A stretch of DNA of 64,000 nt from Acidobacteriaceae bacterium (GCA_003134995.1 PLDC01000025.1:56848-120847); one strand, 5' to 3'. Counted from the stretch's first letter, positions 54,901 to 63,738 are shown. The notes: a model not told the origin generated them from the letters alone. Numbers and translations are program-made.

Positions 54901-55449
54901 GTCGGTTGCGCCTTCCGCCTGCACGTCGCGGCGCTCGGCGGCGCGCGCCAGCATCTGCGCCCGTTCCTGCCGCACCAGTTTTTGCTCCGCGCCTTGCTCC
55001 GAATCGGGATTCAATCGAGGCGTGAGAAAGCCATACCGCTGCAGCAGGTGCGTAGCGAGTACACGGACGCGTAAGTCTGAGCGCAGCCGTTCGGCGATTG
55101 CGATATCCGTAAGATCGGCTTCTTCCACGATCTGCCCGCTCGTACCCGCGTCCCGGGCAAGCAGGCGTTTGAACTCGACCGTCAGACCGACCTCTTTGCT
55201 CAGGACTTCGAGAATCTGGTCGGCTGTCGCCGCTGCCTTTTCAACATTGTCGGAGATGATATCGGAAGGACGGCTAGGCACGCGCGCGGCAGCTTCTGCT
55301 CCGGTCCGTTGCGGCTCACGCTGCCGAGGTTCCTGCTGGGCATAGCCGATCGCGCAAGATAATAAAGCCCACGCAAGGCAGCAGATGCTCTTCAGTGGTA
55401 ATCCGCGCTTGAACATCATCTGTTTTCGTTTGACGCGAGAGCCGTACAT
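51979..55449 (-). CDS. Wza-like polysaccharide export protein with multiple SLBB domains
   Basis: About 1156 residues, much longer than Wza (about 380). A signal peptide (GLPLKSICCLAWALLSCAIGYAQQ) is followed by a long low-complexity linker rich in Pro, Ser, Thr and Gln (about 150-350). The Poly_export domain (about 365-450) includes SYVVGPGDNLSIELWGG and DREGRVTLPEAGPLLVSG. At least six SLBB-type beta-grasp domains follow, with repeated motifs such as VRMYVVGDVTSPGAYDVS, EVFITGEVRKPGMYRTS and SVTLRGEVAKPGTYGIKPG. The start is uncertain. The frame stays open to 55590, but that part is encoded by a short tandem repeat, so ATG 55449 or 55419 is more likely. Confidence 0.88.
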   Translation of the reverse strand: MYGSRVKRKQMMFKRGLPLKSICCLAWALLSCAIGYAQQEPRQREPQRTGAEAAARVPSRPSDIISDNVEKAAATADQILEVLSKEVGLTVEFKRLLARDAGTSGQIVEEADLTDIAIAERLRSDLRVRVLATHLLQRYGFLTPRLNPDSEQGAEQKLVRQERAQMLARAAERRDVQAEGATDSRNAVYEPRNVPESQLPAEEPTPTSPVPLPRPSDTSPVQMTRPDETGLMPETLLNVSQAETPETNRTQRAAEYETADNPSLPFPRQDVQSPSASPSNQSNQPSSGTGKQRTSRSFEQHPTPRESTAAGTTEAEPSGMVRQPSPYSDIPSLYDLYVQARPDNRPLARFGLDVFRKGLTAPEYIPMDLPVGPSYVVGPGDNLSIELWGGVSQRLLRTVDREGRVTLPEAGPLLVSGQTLGDVQQMVQRTLRTQFRDVSADVALLRLRSVRMYVVGDVTSPGAYDVSALSTPLNALFAAGGVTARGSLRRLQHYRGKQLIEEVDGYDLLLHGIRGELQRIENGDSLMVPSLGPVVTVDGMVRRPAIYELRNEKTLLDVLNLAGGILPAAALRHIEVQRLVAHEKRTMLSVQITDTSDAEAVRQQMKRFAVQDGDEIHIFPIAPYNSESIYLIGHVLRPGRYSYQPEMKLSDLVTSYADLLPEPSTRYAEIIRLHAPDCHPVVETFDLAAALEHPAESPKLEPLDTVHIFGRYDFEPDPEVFITGEVRKPGMYRTSGQQHLRDAIYQAGGVTPDAWLDSAQLFRRQKDGSTRVFSINLGSALTGDPLNNLPVQPRDRILVHRQPEQLSASSVYIRGDVARPGRYPLAANMTVSDLVGSAGGLLRSANPGGGDLTSYAISNSFGERLIAGHQDLNLASALSGKDGQNLPLHDGDVLTVPQQSGWNDVGASVTLRGEVAKPGTYGIKPGERLSSLLHRAGGLLPTASPRAAVFERVEVRELQQQSRQELIQRLEQESTVVKTSASTSGTEEAALQQAAVQQRERVLEALRKAPVSGRLVIHLRPDRKDFAGSPEDIELRAGDSLDIPKQPGAVLVIGQVYNANALTYRPGKNANWYLSRAGGATQLANKGGIFIIRADGSVTSKSDGPWSGGVLAATMGPGDMVVVPEKAVLGSSTLKNVLAVAQIASSAALVAAVAIP

Positions 55450-55505
55450 GAAATCTGATTTCCATTCGTCAATACTCGCTTCGAAGAACTTAAAATCCGC
55501 GGACA

Positions 55506-55590
55506 TGGAGGTTGGACGATTGAATGCGGGTGATCGAAACGTCGACCGAATGATCGACCCAAAGATCGATCGAAGGATCGATTGCAACAA
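55506..55590. repeat. Degenerate 12-bp tandem repeat between the NusG-like and Wza-like genes
   Basis: On the minus strand, four units of the form GATCNTTCGGTC follow each other: GATCCTTCGATC, GATCTTTGGGTC, GATCATTCGGTC and GACGTTTCGATC. In the open frame they would encode SILRS-IFGS-IIRS-TFRS ahead of the Wza-like protein, which argues against using that upstream start. Confidence 0.6.
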
Positions 55591-55595
55591 TGTTT

Positions 55596-56159
55596 TCAGA
55601 TGGCTTCGACGTCGCCTTCATCGACTTCTACCATTACCGACCGCTTGATCAGATCGACCGACAGCACGAGTCGAAAGCGCTGTTTGCGGTGGATCATGAT
55701 TCCTTCCGCGCCCAGCAGGGGGCCACGCTTGACGCGGACTCGCGCACCCGCCTGCAGGTAAGGATGAGGTTGCAACTCCCGGCCGGCGGCCAGACTTGAT
55801 TCCAGCGCGCGAATCTCAGAATCGGGAATTTGTGCCGGTTGGCCTTGGAAAAGCACAAACCGCACAACCCCGGGAGCCTGAAGAACTCCCAAACGGTCCC
55901 GAAGATTAAGGTTGACGAAGACATAGCCCGGGAACAAGGACATGTCCAATTCCTTGCGGCGATCTTTCCAGCAGCGCACGCTGCGATATACCGGAAGGAA
56001 GTAATTCAATCCCCGGCCTTCCAGATGGCGCGCCACGAACTTTTCATGCCGCGGACGAACCGAAACCGCGTACCAGCGCTCGGCCTCTTCGCTCAGCGAT
56101 GAAGCCTCGAGCAGAACGCAGCTTGGTGATTCGTAATTTGAGAGTGCGTTTTCTATCAC
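55596..56159 (-). CDS. NusG-family specialised antitermination factor (RfaH/UpxY/LoaP-like)
   Basis: A 187-residue NusG paralogue starting at a GTG. An NGN domain (about 27-125) begins RWYAVSVRPRHEKFVARHL and contains LFPGYVFVNLNLRDR and APGVVRFVLFQGQPAQI. A C-terminal KOW domain (about 133-187) carries GARVRVKRGPLLGAEGIM. Paralogues like this sit at the head of polysaccharide operons and keep RNA polymerase processive over long transcripts, which fits the roughly 21-kb cluster downstream. No RfaH ops element was recognised. Confidence 0.88.
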   Translation of the reverse strand: MIENALSNYESPSCVLLEASSLSEEAERWYAVSVRPRHEKFVARHLEGRGLNYFLPVYRSVRCWKDRRKELDMSLFPGYVFVNLNLRDRLGVLQAPGVVRFVLFQGQPAQIPDSEIRALESSLAAGRELQPHPYLQAGARVRVKRGPLLGAEGIMIHRKQRFRLVLSVDLIKRSVMVEVDEGDVEAI

Positions 56160-56263
56160 GGCCTTAGCTTTCAGCTACAGCTCTGCCAACTCAGCTACAT
56201 TCCCAAGAGAACGTAAGCCTCTTCGTATGAGTGGTTTATGTGTCCGTCTCAGCTTCAGGCGGT

Positions 56264-56650
56264 TTAATTCGTTGTGGTTCCCACTCGCGAGGGAAAATCG
56301 CGCAAAGCGCTCAAAATCCCAGCCTCAGAACTCTCGAGTGGCTTGGTGCGAATGTCTACCGCCGCCCAATAGAACAACCCGCGATTCTGTTCCGGCGCAA
56401 GCACAAGAATCTTCATCCCCGGATGCCTTCCCAGCAGAAACCCGCATTGCGCTGCGCGCCTGTCCGTATCGTCGAGGGTGAGGATGAGAATGTCCGGCCG
56501 TGCTTCCTCAATCGCATCCGCCAGTTGATTCTCGTCCTGCAACTCTCCAATCACCTCGATGTCAGGCTGATCAGCGATAACAGCGAGGACAAGATCCCGC
56601 ATCAGTCGTGGACGGTTTGCCACCAACACTCGCAAGCGTTTCACGGGCAT
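56264..56650 (-). CDS. Stand-alone degenerate response-regulator receiver protein
   Basis: A 128-residue protein. GAGG lies five bases before ATG 56650 (MPVKRLRVLVANRPRL), preferred to the longer frame from 56695. The receiver fold is recognisable, but the acidic pair after strand 1 is replaced (VLVANRP instead of V-D-D) and the phospho-acceptor Asp position after strand 3 reads ILTLDDTD, with Thr at the expected site. The Thr/Ser after strand 4 is also missing (ILVLAPE), while the Lys in IRTKPLES is kept. It therefore probably cannot be phosphorylated. There is no output domain. It heads the exopolysaccharide cluster before the NusG-like gene. Confidence 0.7.
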   Translation of the reverse strand: MPVKRLRVLVANRPRLMRDLVLAVIADQPDIEVIGELQDENQLADAIEEARPDILILTLDDTDRRAAQCGFLLGRHPGMKILVLAPEQNRGLFYWAAVDIRTKPLESSEAGILSALRDFPSRVGTTTN

Positions 56651-56980
56651 GTATCCTCGTGAATCACTTCTATCTTGCTGTGCGAGTTGGCACAAGGTTC
56701 AATTCAGTACTACAGCCGTGCCCACAAATAGGGTCCAAAGTCGGTACCTTCGGGTGGTACTCACAAAGTGGAACGCTGTACCGAAATGGAAAAGATACTG
56801 AGGCTTGCCCATGACCGATGTTTTCTGCGGAACCAAAAGAAGAGCTTCTCGGAAGGCTATCCGATCAGCGATGAGCGCCGACCAACGACCAACGACCAAT
56901 GACCAATGACCAATGACCAACGACCAACGACAAATTCGCACAGACCGATTACAAACAAACGTGAGCCGCGCAATACTTGC
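56651..56980. other. Gap upstream of the exopolysaccharide cluster
   Basis: 330 bp with no supported gene, between the M48 peptidase gene's 3' end and the receiver-like gene. It must hold the promoter of the minus-strand cluster, but no clear -35/-10 pair is visible. Positions 56881-56929 are a heptamer tandem repeat. A minus-strand open frame across it (reading WSLVIGHWSLVVG) is a repeat artefact. Confidence 0.45.
56881..56929. repeat. Heptamer tandem repeat (ACCAAYG)7
   Basis: Seven consecutive perfect 7-bp units: ACCAACG twice, ACCAATG three times, ACCAACG twice, followed by a decayed unit (ACAAATT). The C/T alternation is symmetric across the array. This is a short tandemly repeated heptamer of the type well known in cyanobacteria. 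Confidence 0.95.
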
Positions 56981-57883
56981 TCATTTCACAGACCGTCCAT
57001 TGTGCACTTCGTATTCCAGCCTGAACGGCCTCTGTGCCTCACGGTTTTGCCAACCCTCTTGTGCAATGATTCGCTGAGCTTGCGCGAGGCGCTCAGACGG
57101 CTGCGGATGCGAACGAAAATATCCTTCCAGGCTTTGAATCGCCAATTGTGAAAGTTCTTCTTCCGGACTCTGCGCATGAATGATGTATTCCCTCTGCAGC
57201 TTGGCGAGCTTCTCGAACAGCGTTACGGCTCCGTACGGGGAATAACCTGCCACCACCGCGAGCCGCATTCCTTCGCGGTCCGCTTCGAGTTCCTCATCTT
57301 TGTTGTACCCGGCTTCCCACACGCTGAGCGGAATCTGCACCACCGCGCCGATCACCCCGAGATTTAAATTGCGCAGCCTCGCTTCGACCTGCACACGTTC
57401 GGCGCAATGGTAGTGGTCGATATGTTCGATTTCATGACCGAGAACGGCCGCCATCTGGTCTTCGCTGGTCATCAGATCCAGCAGACCTTCTCCCACATAG
57501 ACCGGGCCGCCGGGAAGCGAAAATGCGTTGATCATCGAACGGTTGGGCAGCAAATGGAACGAATAAGGAAGCCGCCGGTGAGCGTGCAAAGCCAGCGCAC
57601 TCCCCACGCGCCGGATATAACCTTCCAGCGCAAGTTGCTCGTCGCTCAAATTCGCGCCGCCAACAGAATATTGTTTCGCCAGTTCATTGCCGATGGCGAT
57701 CTCATCGTGATCCGAGAGCCGCGTCAATCGCATGGGCAAACGGGTTAAGTCACGTTGCGCATCGGCAGCGATCTCAACCATTGGGTTTGCCGAAACAGGT
57801 GCTGACTCACTCCGGCGTTCGCTGAAGTAAAGGGCGCACACGGCGGCCAGGAGCACGAGAATGAACGCGCCGATGCGCTTCAT
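56981..57883 (-). CDS. M48-family metallopeptidase
   Basis: A 300-residue protein with an N-terminal signal/anchor (MKRIGAFILVLLAAVCALYF). The zinc motif HEIEH lies in AAVLGHEIEHIDHYHC, and the third ligand is the Glu in DEELEADREGMRLAV, as in M48 (Oma1/BepA-like) peptidases. NAFSLPGGPVYVGEGLLDL is also family-typical. It probably acts in periplasmic protein quality control. The ATG overlaps the stop of the DUF2339 gene (ATGA, 57880-57883), so the two are translationally coupled. Confidence 0.9.
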   Translation of the reverse strand: MKRIGAFILVLLAAVCALYFSERRSESAPVSANPMVEIAADAQRDLTRLPMRLTRLSDHDEIAIGNELAKQYSVGGANLSDEQLALEGYIRRVGSALALHAHRRLPYSFHLLPNRSMINAFSLPGGPVYVGEGLLDLMTSEDQMAAVLGHEIEHIDHYHCAERVQVEARLRNLNLGVIGAVVQIPLSVWEAGYNKDEELEADREGMRLAVVAGYSPYGAVTLFEKLAKLQREYIIHAQSPEEELSQLAIQSLEGYFRSHPQPSERLAQAQRIIAQEGWQNREAQRPFRLEYEVHNGRSVK

Positions 57884-60800
57884 AAAAATTGCCGGATGGC
57901 TTCGCGGTACCTGCTATACAAAAACGATACGAGCAAGAGCGCCGCTCCAAGAATGATGAACGTAATGTACCGGTCGCGCGGAGCCAGTCCCCAGGCGTCT
58001 CGCACCATGATTTTCCCAACACAAATTAACAGCAGAACCAGGCCGGTGAGCCGGTAAGTGCGCTCGTTCACGGCAAAAGCCAGAAGAATAATCATCACTC
58101 CTTCCACGCCCCACGCGACGGTGACCATGCCTGCACGCATTTTGAGCGCGAGCATAAGAGTCAGCAGAAGTACCGGTGCGAAGAACATAAACTGCTCGGG
58201 GTGTCGCACCAGGATCCCAATCCACCGGGGTGGAGAAATCTCTTTGTGGCGGTCGCGAAGCCGGAAAGCAAATGGAAGGCATGCCAAAAGAATCGCGATG
58301 GCTAATCCAAGAACCAGATAGCGTCCCGTCCAGTCGCCGCCGCTGAAATAGCTAGCGCCGAAAAGATTGTGCATGATGCCGCGCACGCACGTCGCGATCG
58401 TCAACAGGATGGCTTGATATAGAAAGATCGACCGATTCAGCAACAGAGCGACGCCAAAAAGAACGAATACAGTTGCAGCCCACGCCGTAGCTAGCCAGTC
58501 GTTTGGAAATTGGAAATACAGCAAAGCGACAACGCTACCTGTGCCCAGATATCCAACCAGATCATTGAAGTGCAGGCGGCGATCTTGGCCGACCTCTGCC
58601 TCGTCCGCATCCAGCTGCGCATAAACAAAAAATAAGATAAGCGTGAGCGGCAGAACGGTGTAGATCCGCGGTCCCCAGAACTCATCTGGATTGCCGGCCG
58701 CCAGATTTGCAAAGAAAATCCGTACGAATGCGGCAGTCAAGGCAACATACGCCTGAAATCTAAACTGCCTGATTTTTCGCAGCAGTCCGTATTCAAAAAG
58801 AACAAGTCCAAAAACCGCCCAACCCACAGCCATACTCAACGGACGCAGTTCGTACCACATCAGCAGCGAAACCAGTGTCGATGCCGCCCACGAGTAGAAG
58901 TGATTGAGGTCTCTCCTGCGCCAGTCTTCGGGCATTCGAATGATCGTCGCAAGGGCATACATCACAACCGCGACCACCGTCAGCGAGAGCAGACGGACAC
59001 TGATTCCATGCCAAAGGTCATTCACGTATAAGTTAACGCTCGCGCTGCGGAACAGCGTGAGCAGGGCCAGCGCATGCGCCTGCCAACCCAGATCGGGCAA
59101 TTCGAAGTGGTGGTCGACAAGCGCCAAGGCAAGAGCAAAGAGCGCCCATACGGATGCAAGCCACGCGCCCGGCGCTTCATACCAAGCCAACAATGCAAGT
59201 AGGGCGGTTGCAGCAAAGGTGTGTAAATATGCGATCGTGCGTCTCGATGGCGAATCGGAAACCACAGCCTTGCGCGAAAGAAAATAAAGTCCGCCAGCAA
59301 CAATCGTAACTGTAAGCAGGCGAAACGAAATCCCTGGCCAGACGGTCTCTTCCAGGTTGAAGTTGCTCGCGTAGGTTCGCACCACTGCGCAGGCAGCCAC
59401 AACGTTCGCCTGCCATGTGAGTTGCTTGTATCCAATGCGGCGCGCGGCCAGCGCCAGAACAATAGCAAGAGCAACCCATGAAACCGCTTTCCATTCGAGC
59501 GTTACGGCCTCGTTGAGCACCCACAGCATGAGCCCCGTGCCCGCCCAGCTATAGGCGAATCGCGTACTCTTGACGTGCTCTGGATTGGGAACAGTAATGC
59601 GCTTGGCAATCCAGTACAGCCCCGCAACCACCGGGAATGCACCAAAGGCATGAAGTGGGATGCTGTGCCAACGATGAGTCCCGGCTTGATCAGCAGTTAG
59701 TGCAGCAAGAACCGCCAGGATGCTCAGAGCATAGGCGTGCCACACAAGCGCGTAGTACTTAGTCCATCGACCGATCTCAACGAGAGCAATCGAGAAGACG
59801 ATAGCTGCAGCAGGTTGCCAAAGTTCCGGCACCTCGTAATAAATAAGTGCCGTGAGCAGAGCCGAACCCGCGACAGCAAAGAGTCCGCGGAACGCGCGCT
59901 GATTTGGATCGTCACTGAACTGCGCCCACTTCGCGGTGAAATAAAAGAAAGCGGCAATCGCCGGCAATGTCACCAGCCGCATCGTGATGTGGCTTGGAGC
60001 GGGCGCGTCACTATGAAGATTAACCACGACGACTCGATACACAGTGAGCGCGCCGATTGCGCCGTACTGCACCTGAAGATGGAAAGACTTCAGTTTTTTG
60101 CCGAGCGCAGCCAGAGTGAACATAACTCCGGCGAAGGCGACGGCAGTCCAATCATGCGAACACAGCGCCCAAATCGCCGAGACTGCGGCGAACGCCCCTA
60201 TATACGAGTGACCGCAGAGAAGTTCCGAATCCGGGCTCGCGAAGAAAAGTGTCTTCCAGCGCTCGCCAACATATAAAGAGTTGACATAAAAAATCACAGC
60301 GCAAAGAGCGAATATCACTCCTGCCGTCAGGAGCATTTCCTCGCCCGCCCGCCGGGTTGTGACGAGCTGCATGAAGTCGATGCGAACTAGATGCAACGCC
60401 ACCAGATAGCCGGTCAGCAGAGCGAGACGCCGGAACACGATTTCGCTCACGACCACGCCAGCAATCAGAAGCGCTTCGGCGCCGATCAACCATAAAATTG
60501 CAACGTTATTCCCTGAATAACGGAAAGGAACTGCAGTAATCATCAGCGCGGCGCCAAGAGTAGTCAGCACAACGAATGCTTCCCGCCTGCGCCGAGTAAT
60601 CGGAATCTGCCCGCACGTAAACTCCACCGCACCCATCATCAGCAACGCAAGAAAAGCCAGTTCCGGATGCACCGACTGGAATTTCATGGTGCCGAGCAAT
60701 AACAAAGTGTTGAGCAGCGCTGCGGCGGTAGAAACGTGTTCGGCACGCGGAGACTTCGGCTTGCGCAAAATGTACGAGAGACGGAAGATCACCCAATAGA

Positions 60801-62166
60801 AGAGAAGCAGCGCGGTGCTGCCGTGATATTCCGGAAATGCTTGACCCTGTGCACCGCTCGGTCCCAACAACCGGTACAGCCAATACAAGTGATCGAGATA
60901 CGCGGCCACGATGCCGAACACTTCAAGTTCAAACCACCCCATCTTGAGGACGATGCTCACAAGTCCGATCGCCAGGATCACGCCTGACGCGAGGCTGTAC
61001 ACCGTATCGTGGCTGAGCGAAACCGTTGTGTAGGCGAGCAGGAATGCCAGTCCGGTAACCAGTTGTGAGCGGTAGCGCAGCGTGTGGGCCACCATCGCGA
61101 TAGCCGCACCGAGCATGAGAACCAGATCTGTGTTTTCGGAGTCCAACACGTGCATCGCTTGCACGTGATTAAGCGCGTAGGTTGTGAAAAAGAGCAGAGC
61201 CCATCCACCGCCGATTAGCGTATGGCCGAGAACCCGATAACGCTCGCGTTTCTCAAAGAACACGCCACCGGCGAGAAGTGCGAACGAAACAAAGAATGAG
61301 AGTCCAACTTTTCCTGCTGGACCCAACTGACCGAGTTCATAAATTCCGAAGAGCGCAAGCCCGAGTACAAGAATGGTGATGCCGAGTTTATTGAGCCAGT
61401 TCGTGCCCAGCGTCTCTTCGAGAGCAAACACAGACTTCATGCGCTGCTGTGCGGATGCCTTTGCCGAAGCAGACCGCAGGGTAGCAAACTGCGGCGCCTC
61501 CGTGACTCGCGCGCTTGGCGGTGTTGGGACAGGAGTAGGCGTTGGCGTAGAGAAACCACTTGTGGAAGCCGGAGGTTTCGCCGATTCAGTAGGAGTTACG
61601 GGTGAGGCCGGAACCGCAGGTTGCAGCGGACTCACAGGTGTGGCGGAGGAATGCGGAGAAGTGGGCGCGACCTCAGCCGCTTCGACCTTTGCGGGTGCGA
61701 CAACTTTTTCCGTCGATGCGTTCGCGGCGATGGCAGCTATGTGCGGATGCTCCGAAGGCTGCACACGAACCTCAACGCTCACCGGAATCGAAGGCGGCGA
61801 CACTGGTTCCGCTCGAGGAGTTTCTTTTGCGGGTGTCACGGGAGCAGAGAATGTTGGAACGACCGGAGTTGCATCAGGAGCCGTTCTCGCGACCGGAGCG
61901 GCTACAGGAGGCGAGGGTTGCGGTATTGGAATATGGACCGGTGGCACGTCCTGCGATTTGGCGGGAGCGCTCGTCTCAGTAGAAACAGCGGCTACCTGCC
62001 GCCGAAGTTCCAGCACTTCGCGGTGGAGCGCATCATTCTGTTGAGAGGTTCGCTGAGCAAGCTCTTCGATTTGAAGGCGGAGCTTCCTCTGCCTCACCAC
62101 CGCAGAAACGGCGAGGACAGGAGCGGATAAGACCAACAGCGCTAACAATACCGCGAGAAGCTCCAA
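57880..62166 (-). CDS. Large polytopic DUF2339 membrane protein
   Basis: A 1428-residue protein. It starts at a TTG (LELLAVLLALL); an upstream ATG in frame is blocked by a TAG. One N-terminal helix is followed by a short coiled coil (about 25-65), then a Pro/Ala/Thr/Val-rich linker (about 75-240). From about 255 to the end come roughly 35-40 hydrophobic helices, beginning LGTNWLNKLGITILVLGLALFG, the DUF2339 hallmark. The last helices carry WGVEGVMIILLAFAVNERTYRLTGL, also typical. Function is unknown in the family. It overlaps the M48 peptidase gene by 4 bp, hinting at a shared envelope role. Confidence 0.88.
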   Translation of the reverse strand: MELLAVLLALLVLSAPVLAVSAVVRQRKLRLQIEELAQRTSQQNDALHREVLELRRQVAAVSTETSAPAKSQDVPPVHIPIPQPSPPVAAPVARTAPDATPVVPTFSAPVTPAKETPRAEPVSPPSIPVSVEVRVQPSEHPHIAAIAANASTEKVVAPAKVEAAEVAPTSPHSSATPVSPLQPAVPASPVTPTESAKPPASTSGFSTPTPTPVPTPPSARVTEAPQFATLRSASAKASAQQRMKSVFALEETLGTNWLNKLGITILVLGLALFGIYELGQLGPAGKVGLSFFVSFALLAGGVFFEKRERYRVLGHTLIGGGWALLFFTTYALNHVQAMHVLDSENTDLVLMLGAAIAMVAHTLRYRSQLVTGLAFLLAYTTVSLSHDTVYSLASGVILAIGLVSIVLKMGWFELEVFGIVAAYLDHLYWLYRLLGPSGAQGQAFPEYHGSTALLLFYWVIFRLSYILRKPKSPRAEHVSTAAALLNTLLLLGTMKFQSVHPELAFLALLMMGAVEFTCGQIPITRRRREAFVVLTTLGAALMITAVPFRYSGNNVAILWLIGAEALLIAGVVVSEIVFRRLALLTGYLVALHLVRIDFMQLVTTRRAGEEMLLTAGVIFALCAVIFYVNSLYVGERWKTLFFASPDSELLCGHSYIGAFAAVSAIWALCSHDWTAVAFAGVMFTLAALGKKLKSFHLQVQYGAIGALTVYRVVVVNLHSDAPAPSHITMRLVTLPAIAAFFYFTAKWAQFSDDPNQRAFRGLFAVAGSALLTALIYYEVPELWQPAAAIVFSIALVEIGRWTKYYALVWHAYALSILAVLAALTADQAGTHRWHSIPLHAFGAFPVVAGLYWIAKRITVPNPEHVKSTRFAYSWAGTGLMLWVLNEAVTLEWKAVSWVALAIVLALAARRIGYKQLTWQANVVAACAVVRTYASNFNLEETVWPGISFRLLTVTIVAGGLYFLSRKAVVSDSPSRRTIAYLHTFAATALLALLAWYEAPGAWLASVWALFALALALVDHHFELPDLGWQAHALALLTLFRSASVNLYVNDLWHGISVRLLSLTVVAVVMYALATIIRMPEDWRRRDLNHFYSWAASTLVSLLMWYELRPLSMAVGWAVFGLVLFEYGLLRKIRQFRFQAYVALTAAFVRIFFANLAAGNPDEFWGPRIYTVLPLTLILFFVYAQLDADEAEVGQDRRLHFNDLVGYLGTGSVVALLYFQFPNDWLATAWAATVFVLFGVALLLNRSIFLYQAILLTIATCVRGIMHNLFGASYFSGGDWTGRYLVLGLAIAILLACLPFAFRLRDRHKEISPPRWIGILVRHPEQFMFFAPVLLLTLMLALKMRAGMVTVAWGVEGVMIILLAFAVNERTYRLTGLVLLLICVGKIMVRDAWGLAPRDRYITFIILGAALLLVSFLYSRYREAIRQFL

Positions 62167-62283
62167 TGGCTACCCCGCAAACATGTAGTTCTGCAAGCCT
62201 AGATAATAGAACGCACGGCCTCCTCAGCCTTGCATTTATTCTCGCCAGAAAACTCGATAGTAACGGGTATTCAATAGGTTGAC

Positions 62284-63738
62284 TTACCCTCCCGGATGAG
62301 CACCCTTATGCAGGCTGACATCGTCACCATCGCCGCTCCTCAAACTGAAGAAGACAATCGTCGACACGATGGTCAATATCCCCAGAGCGATGAGAGCCTC
62401 GTGAATTCCATGAATCATTTCGCTCGGAACGGCGTTCGTCCCAGGGACAAACAGGGCTGTGGCTAAGCCCGCGGATGCTACGCCGAAGCTCGTTGACATT
62501 TGCTGCGCGGTGCTCGCGATCGAACTGGCGCTGCTGGCATCTTTCTCCGCCACGTCAGCGAAGACCAGCGTATTCATGCTCGTGTATTGCAGAGATGTGA
62601 ATGCGCCATAGAGAAATGCCTGCAGCACAATGGCCCAAACAGGGGTCCGCAGACCGATCGTGGCAAACACCATCAGAAGAGCACCGAGTATAAGCGTATT
62701 CGAAATAAGCACGCCGCGATATCCAATGCGACTTAAAAGCCGGGGCATGATCCTCTTCATCCCCATCGAAGCAACAGCCTGCGGCATAAGGAGTAGGCCG
62801 GATTTGATCGGGGTTAGTCCGAGGCCTACTTGATAAAGAAGCGGCAGAAGGAACGGCACTCCGCCTATTCCGAGGCGAGTGAAGAAGCTGCCGCTTACTG
62901 CGGCGCGGAAGGTGCGGATGCTGAATAATTTTAGATCGAGCGATGGGAACTGAAGATTTTTGGCGTGGAGTCCGTATGCTGCAAGCAACGCTATCGACAA
63001 GATCAGCAGCCCGGTCATCTCTCGTGCGCTGAGCGAGTGCTCGCCGAATATTTCCAGTACATAAGAAAGCAATGCTACTCCGGAGCCGAAGAGCATAAGC
63101 CCAACAACATCCAGCGCGTGAGGGTTCTCTTCGCGGTAGTCGGGCAAATGAAGATAGACGAGGATTAAACCCGCGAGTCCGATTGGAATATTCAGGAAGA
63201 AAATTACGCGCCAGTGAAGATAGCCAACGATGAGACCTCCGGCAATCGGTCCGAGCATGGGCGCCACCAGAGCTGGTATGGAAACAAAGCTCATCGTGCG
63301 CAGAAGTTCTGACTTGGCAAATGTTCGCACCAGGGTGAGCCGACCCACTGGCACCATCATCGCACCGCCGCAACCTTGCAGGATGCGGAAAGCAACCAGC
63401 AAATGAATGTTGCTGGATAGTCCGCACAGAAAAGACCCGAGCGTGAATAAGCCGATCGCAGATGCGAATACGCGACGGGTTCCGAAGCGGTCGGCCATCC
63501 ATCCACTGATCGGGATGAAGACCGCGAGGCTGAGCGTGTAGCTCGCCAGCACTGCCTTCATGCTTAAAGGTGCGACGCTCAGGGCGCGAGAAATATCAGG
63601 AACTGCCGTGTTGAGAATCGTTGTGTCCAACGATTCCATAAAAAAAGCGACAGCTACCAGCCACGGTAGCAGCCGCTTGGAAGCGTCTGAGGGAACGGAT
63701 GAAGATGGAGAAGCGATCGACGGGCTGGCTTGGTTCAT
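62284..63738 (-). CDS. DHA2-family MFS transporter (EmrB/QacA type)
   Basis: A 484-residue, 14-helix drug:proton antiporter-like protein. Helix 1 has MESLDTTILNTAVPDI, motif A is GWMADRFGTRRVFA, and motif C is ALVAPMLGPIAGGLIVGYLHW. It differs from the EmrB-like protein at 19539-21134 and lacks an adaptor neighbour, so it may work alone at the inner membrane. The ATG at 63738 (MNQASPSIASPSS) is a convincing start. A 117-bp gap separates it from the DUF2339 gene downstream. Confidence 0.92.
   Translation of the reverse strand: MNQASPSIASPSSSVPSDASKRLLPWLVAVAFFMESLDTTILNTAVPDISRALSVAPLSMKAVLASYTLSLAVFIPISGWMADRFGTRRVFASAIGLFTLGSFLCGLSSNIHLLVAFRILQGCGGAMMVPVGRLTLVRTFAKSELLRTMSFVSIPALVAPMLGPIAGGLIVGYLHWRVIFFLNIPIGLAGLILVYLHLPDYREENPHALDVVGLMLFGSGVALLSYVLEIFGEHSLSAREMTGLLILSIALLAAYGLHAKNLQFPSLDLKLFSIRTFRAAVSGSFFTRLGIGGVPFLLPLLYQVGLGLTPIKSGLLLMPQAVASMGMKRIMPRLLSRIGYRGVLISNTLILGALLMVFATIGLRTPVWAIVLQAFLYGAFTSLQYTSMNTLVFADVAEKDASSASSIASTAQQMSTSFGVASAGLATALFVPGTNAVPSEMIHGIHEALIALGILTIVSTIVFFSLRSGDGDDVSLHKGAHPGG

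Noticed and set aside
56700..56725. Possible sigma54 -24/-12 promoter (TGGGCACGGCTGTAG, minus strand) before the polysaccharide cluster
   Set aside because: The -12 TTGC element is absent, so it does not meet the consensus.
56699..56941. Minus-strand frame with repeated SLVIGHWSLVVG-type peptides
   Set aside because: It is only the translation of the (ACCAAYG)7 heptamer array; no ribosome-binding site or domain.
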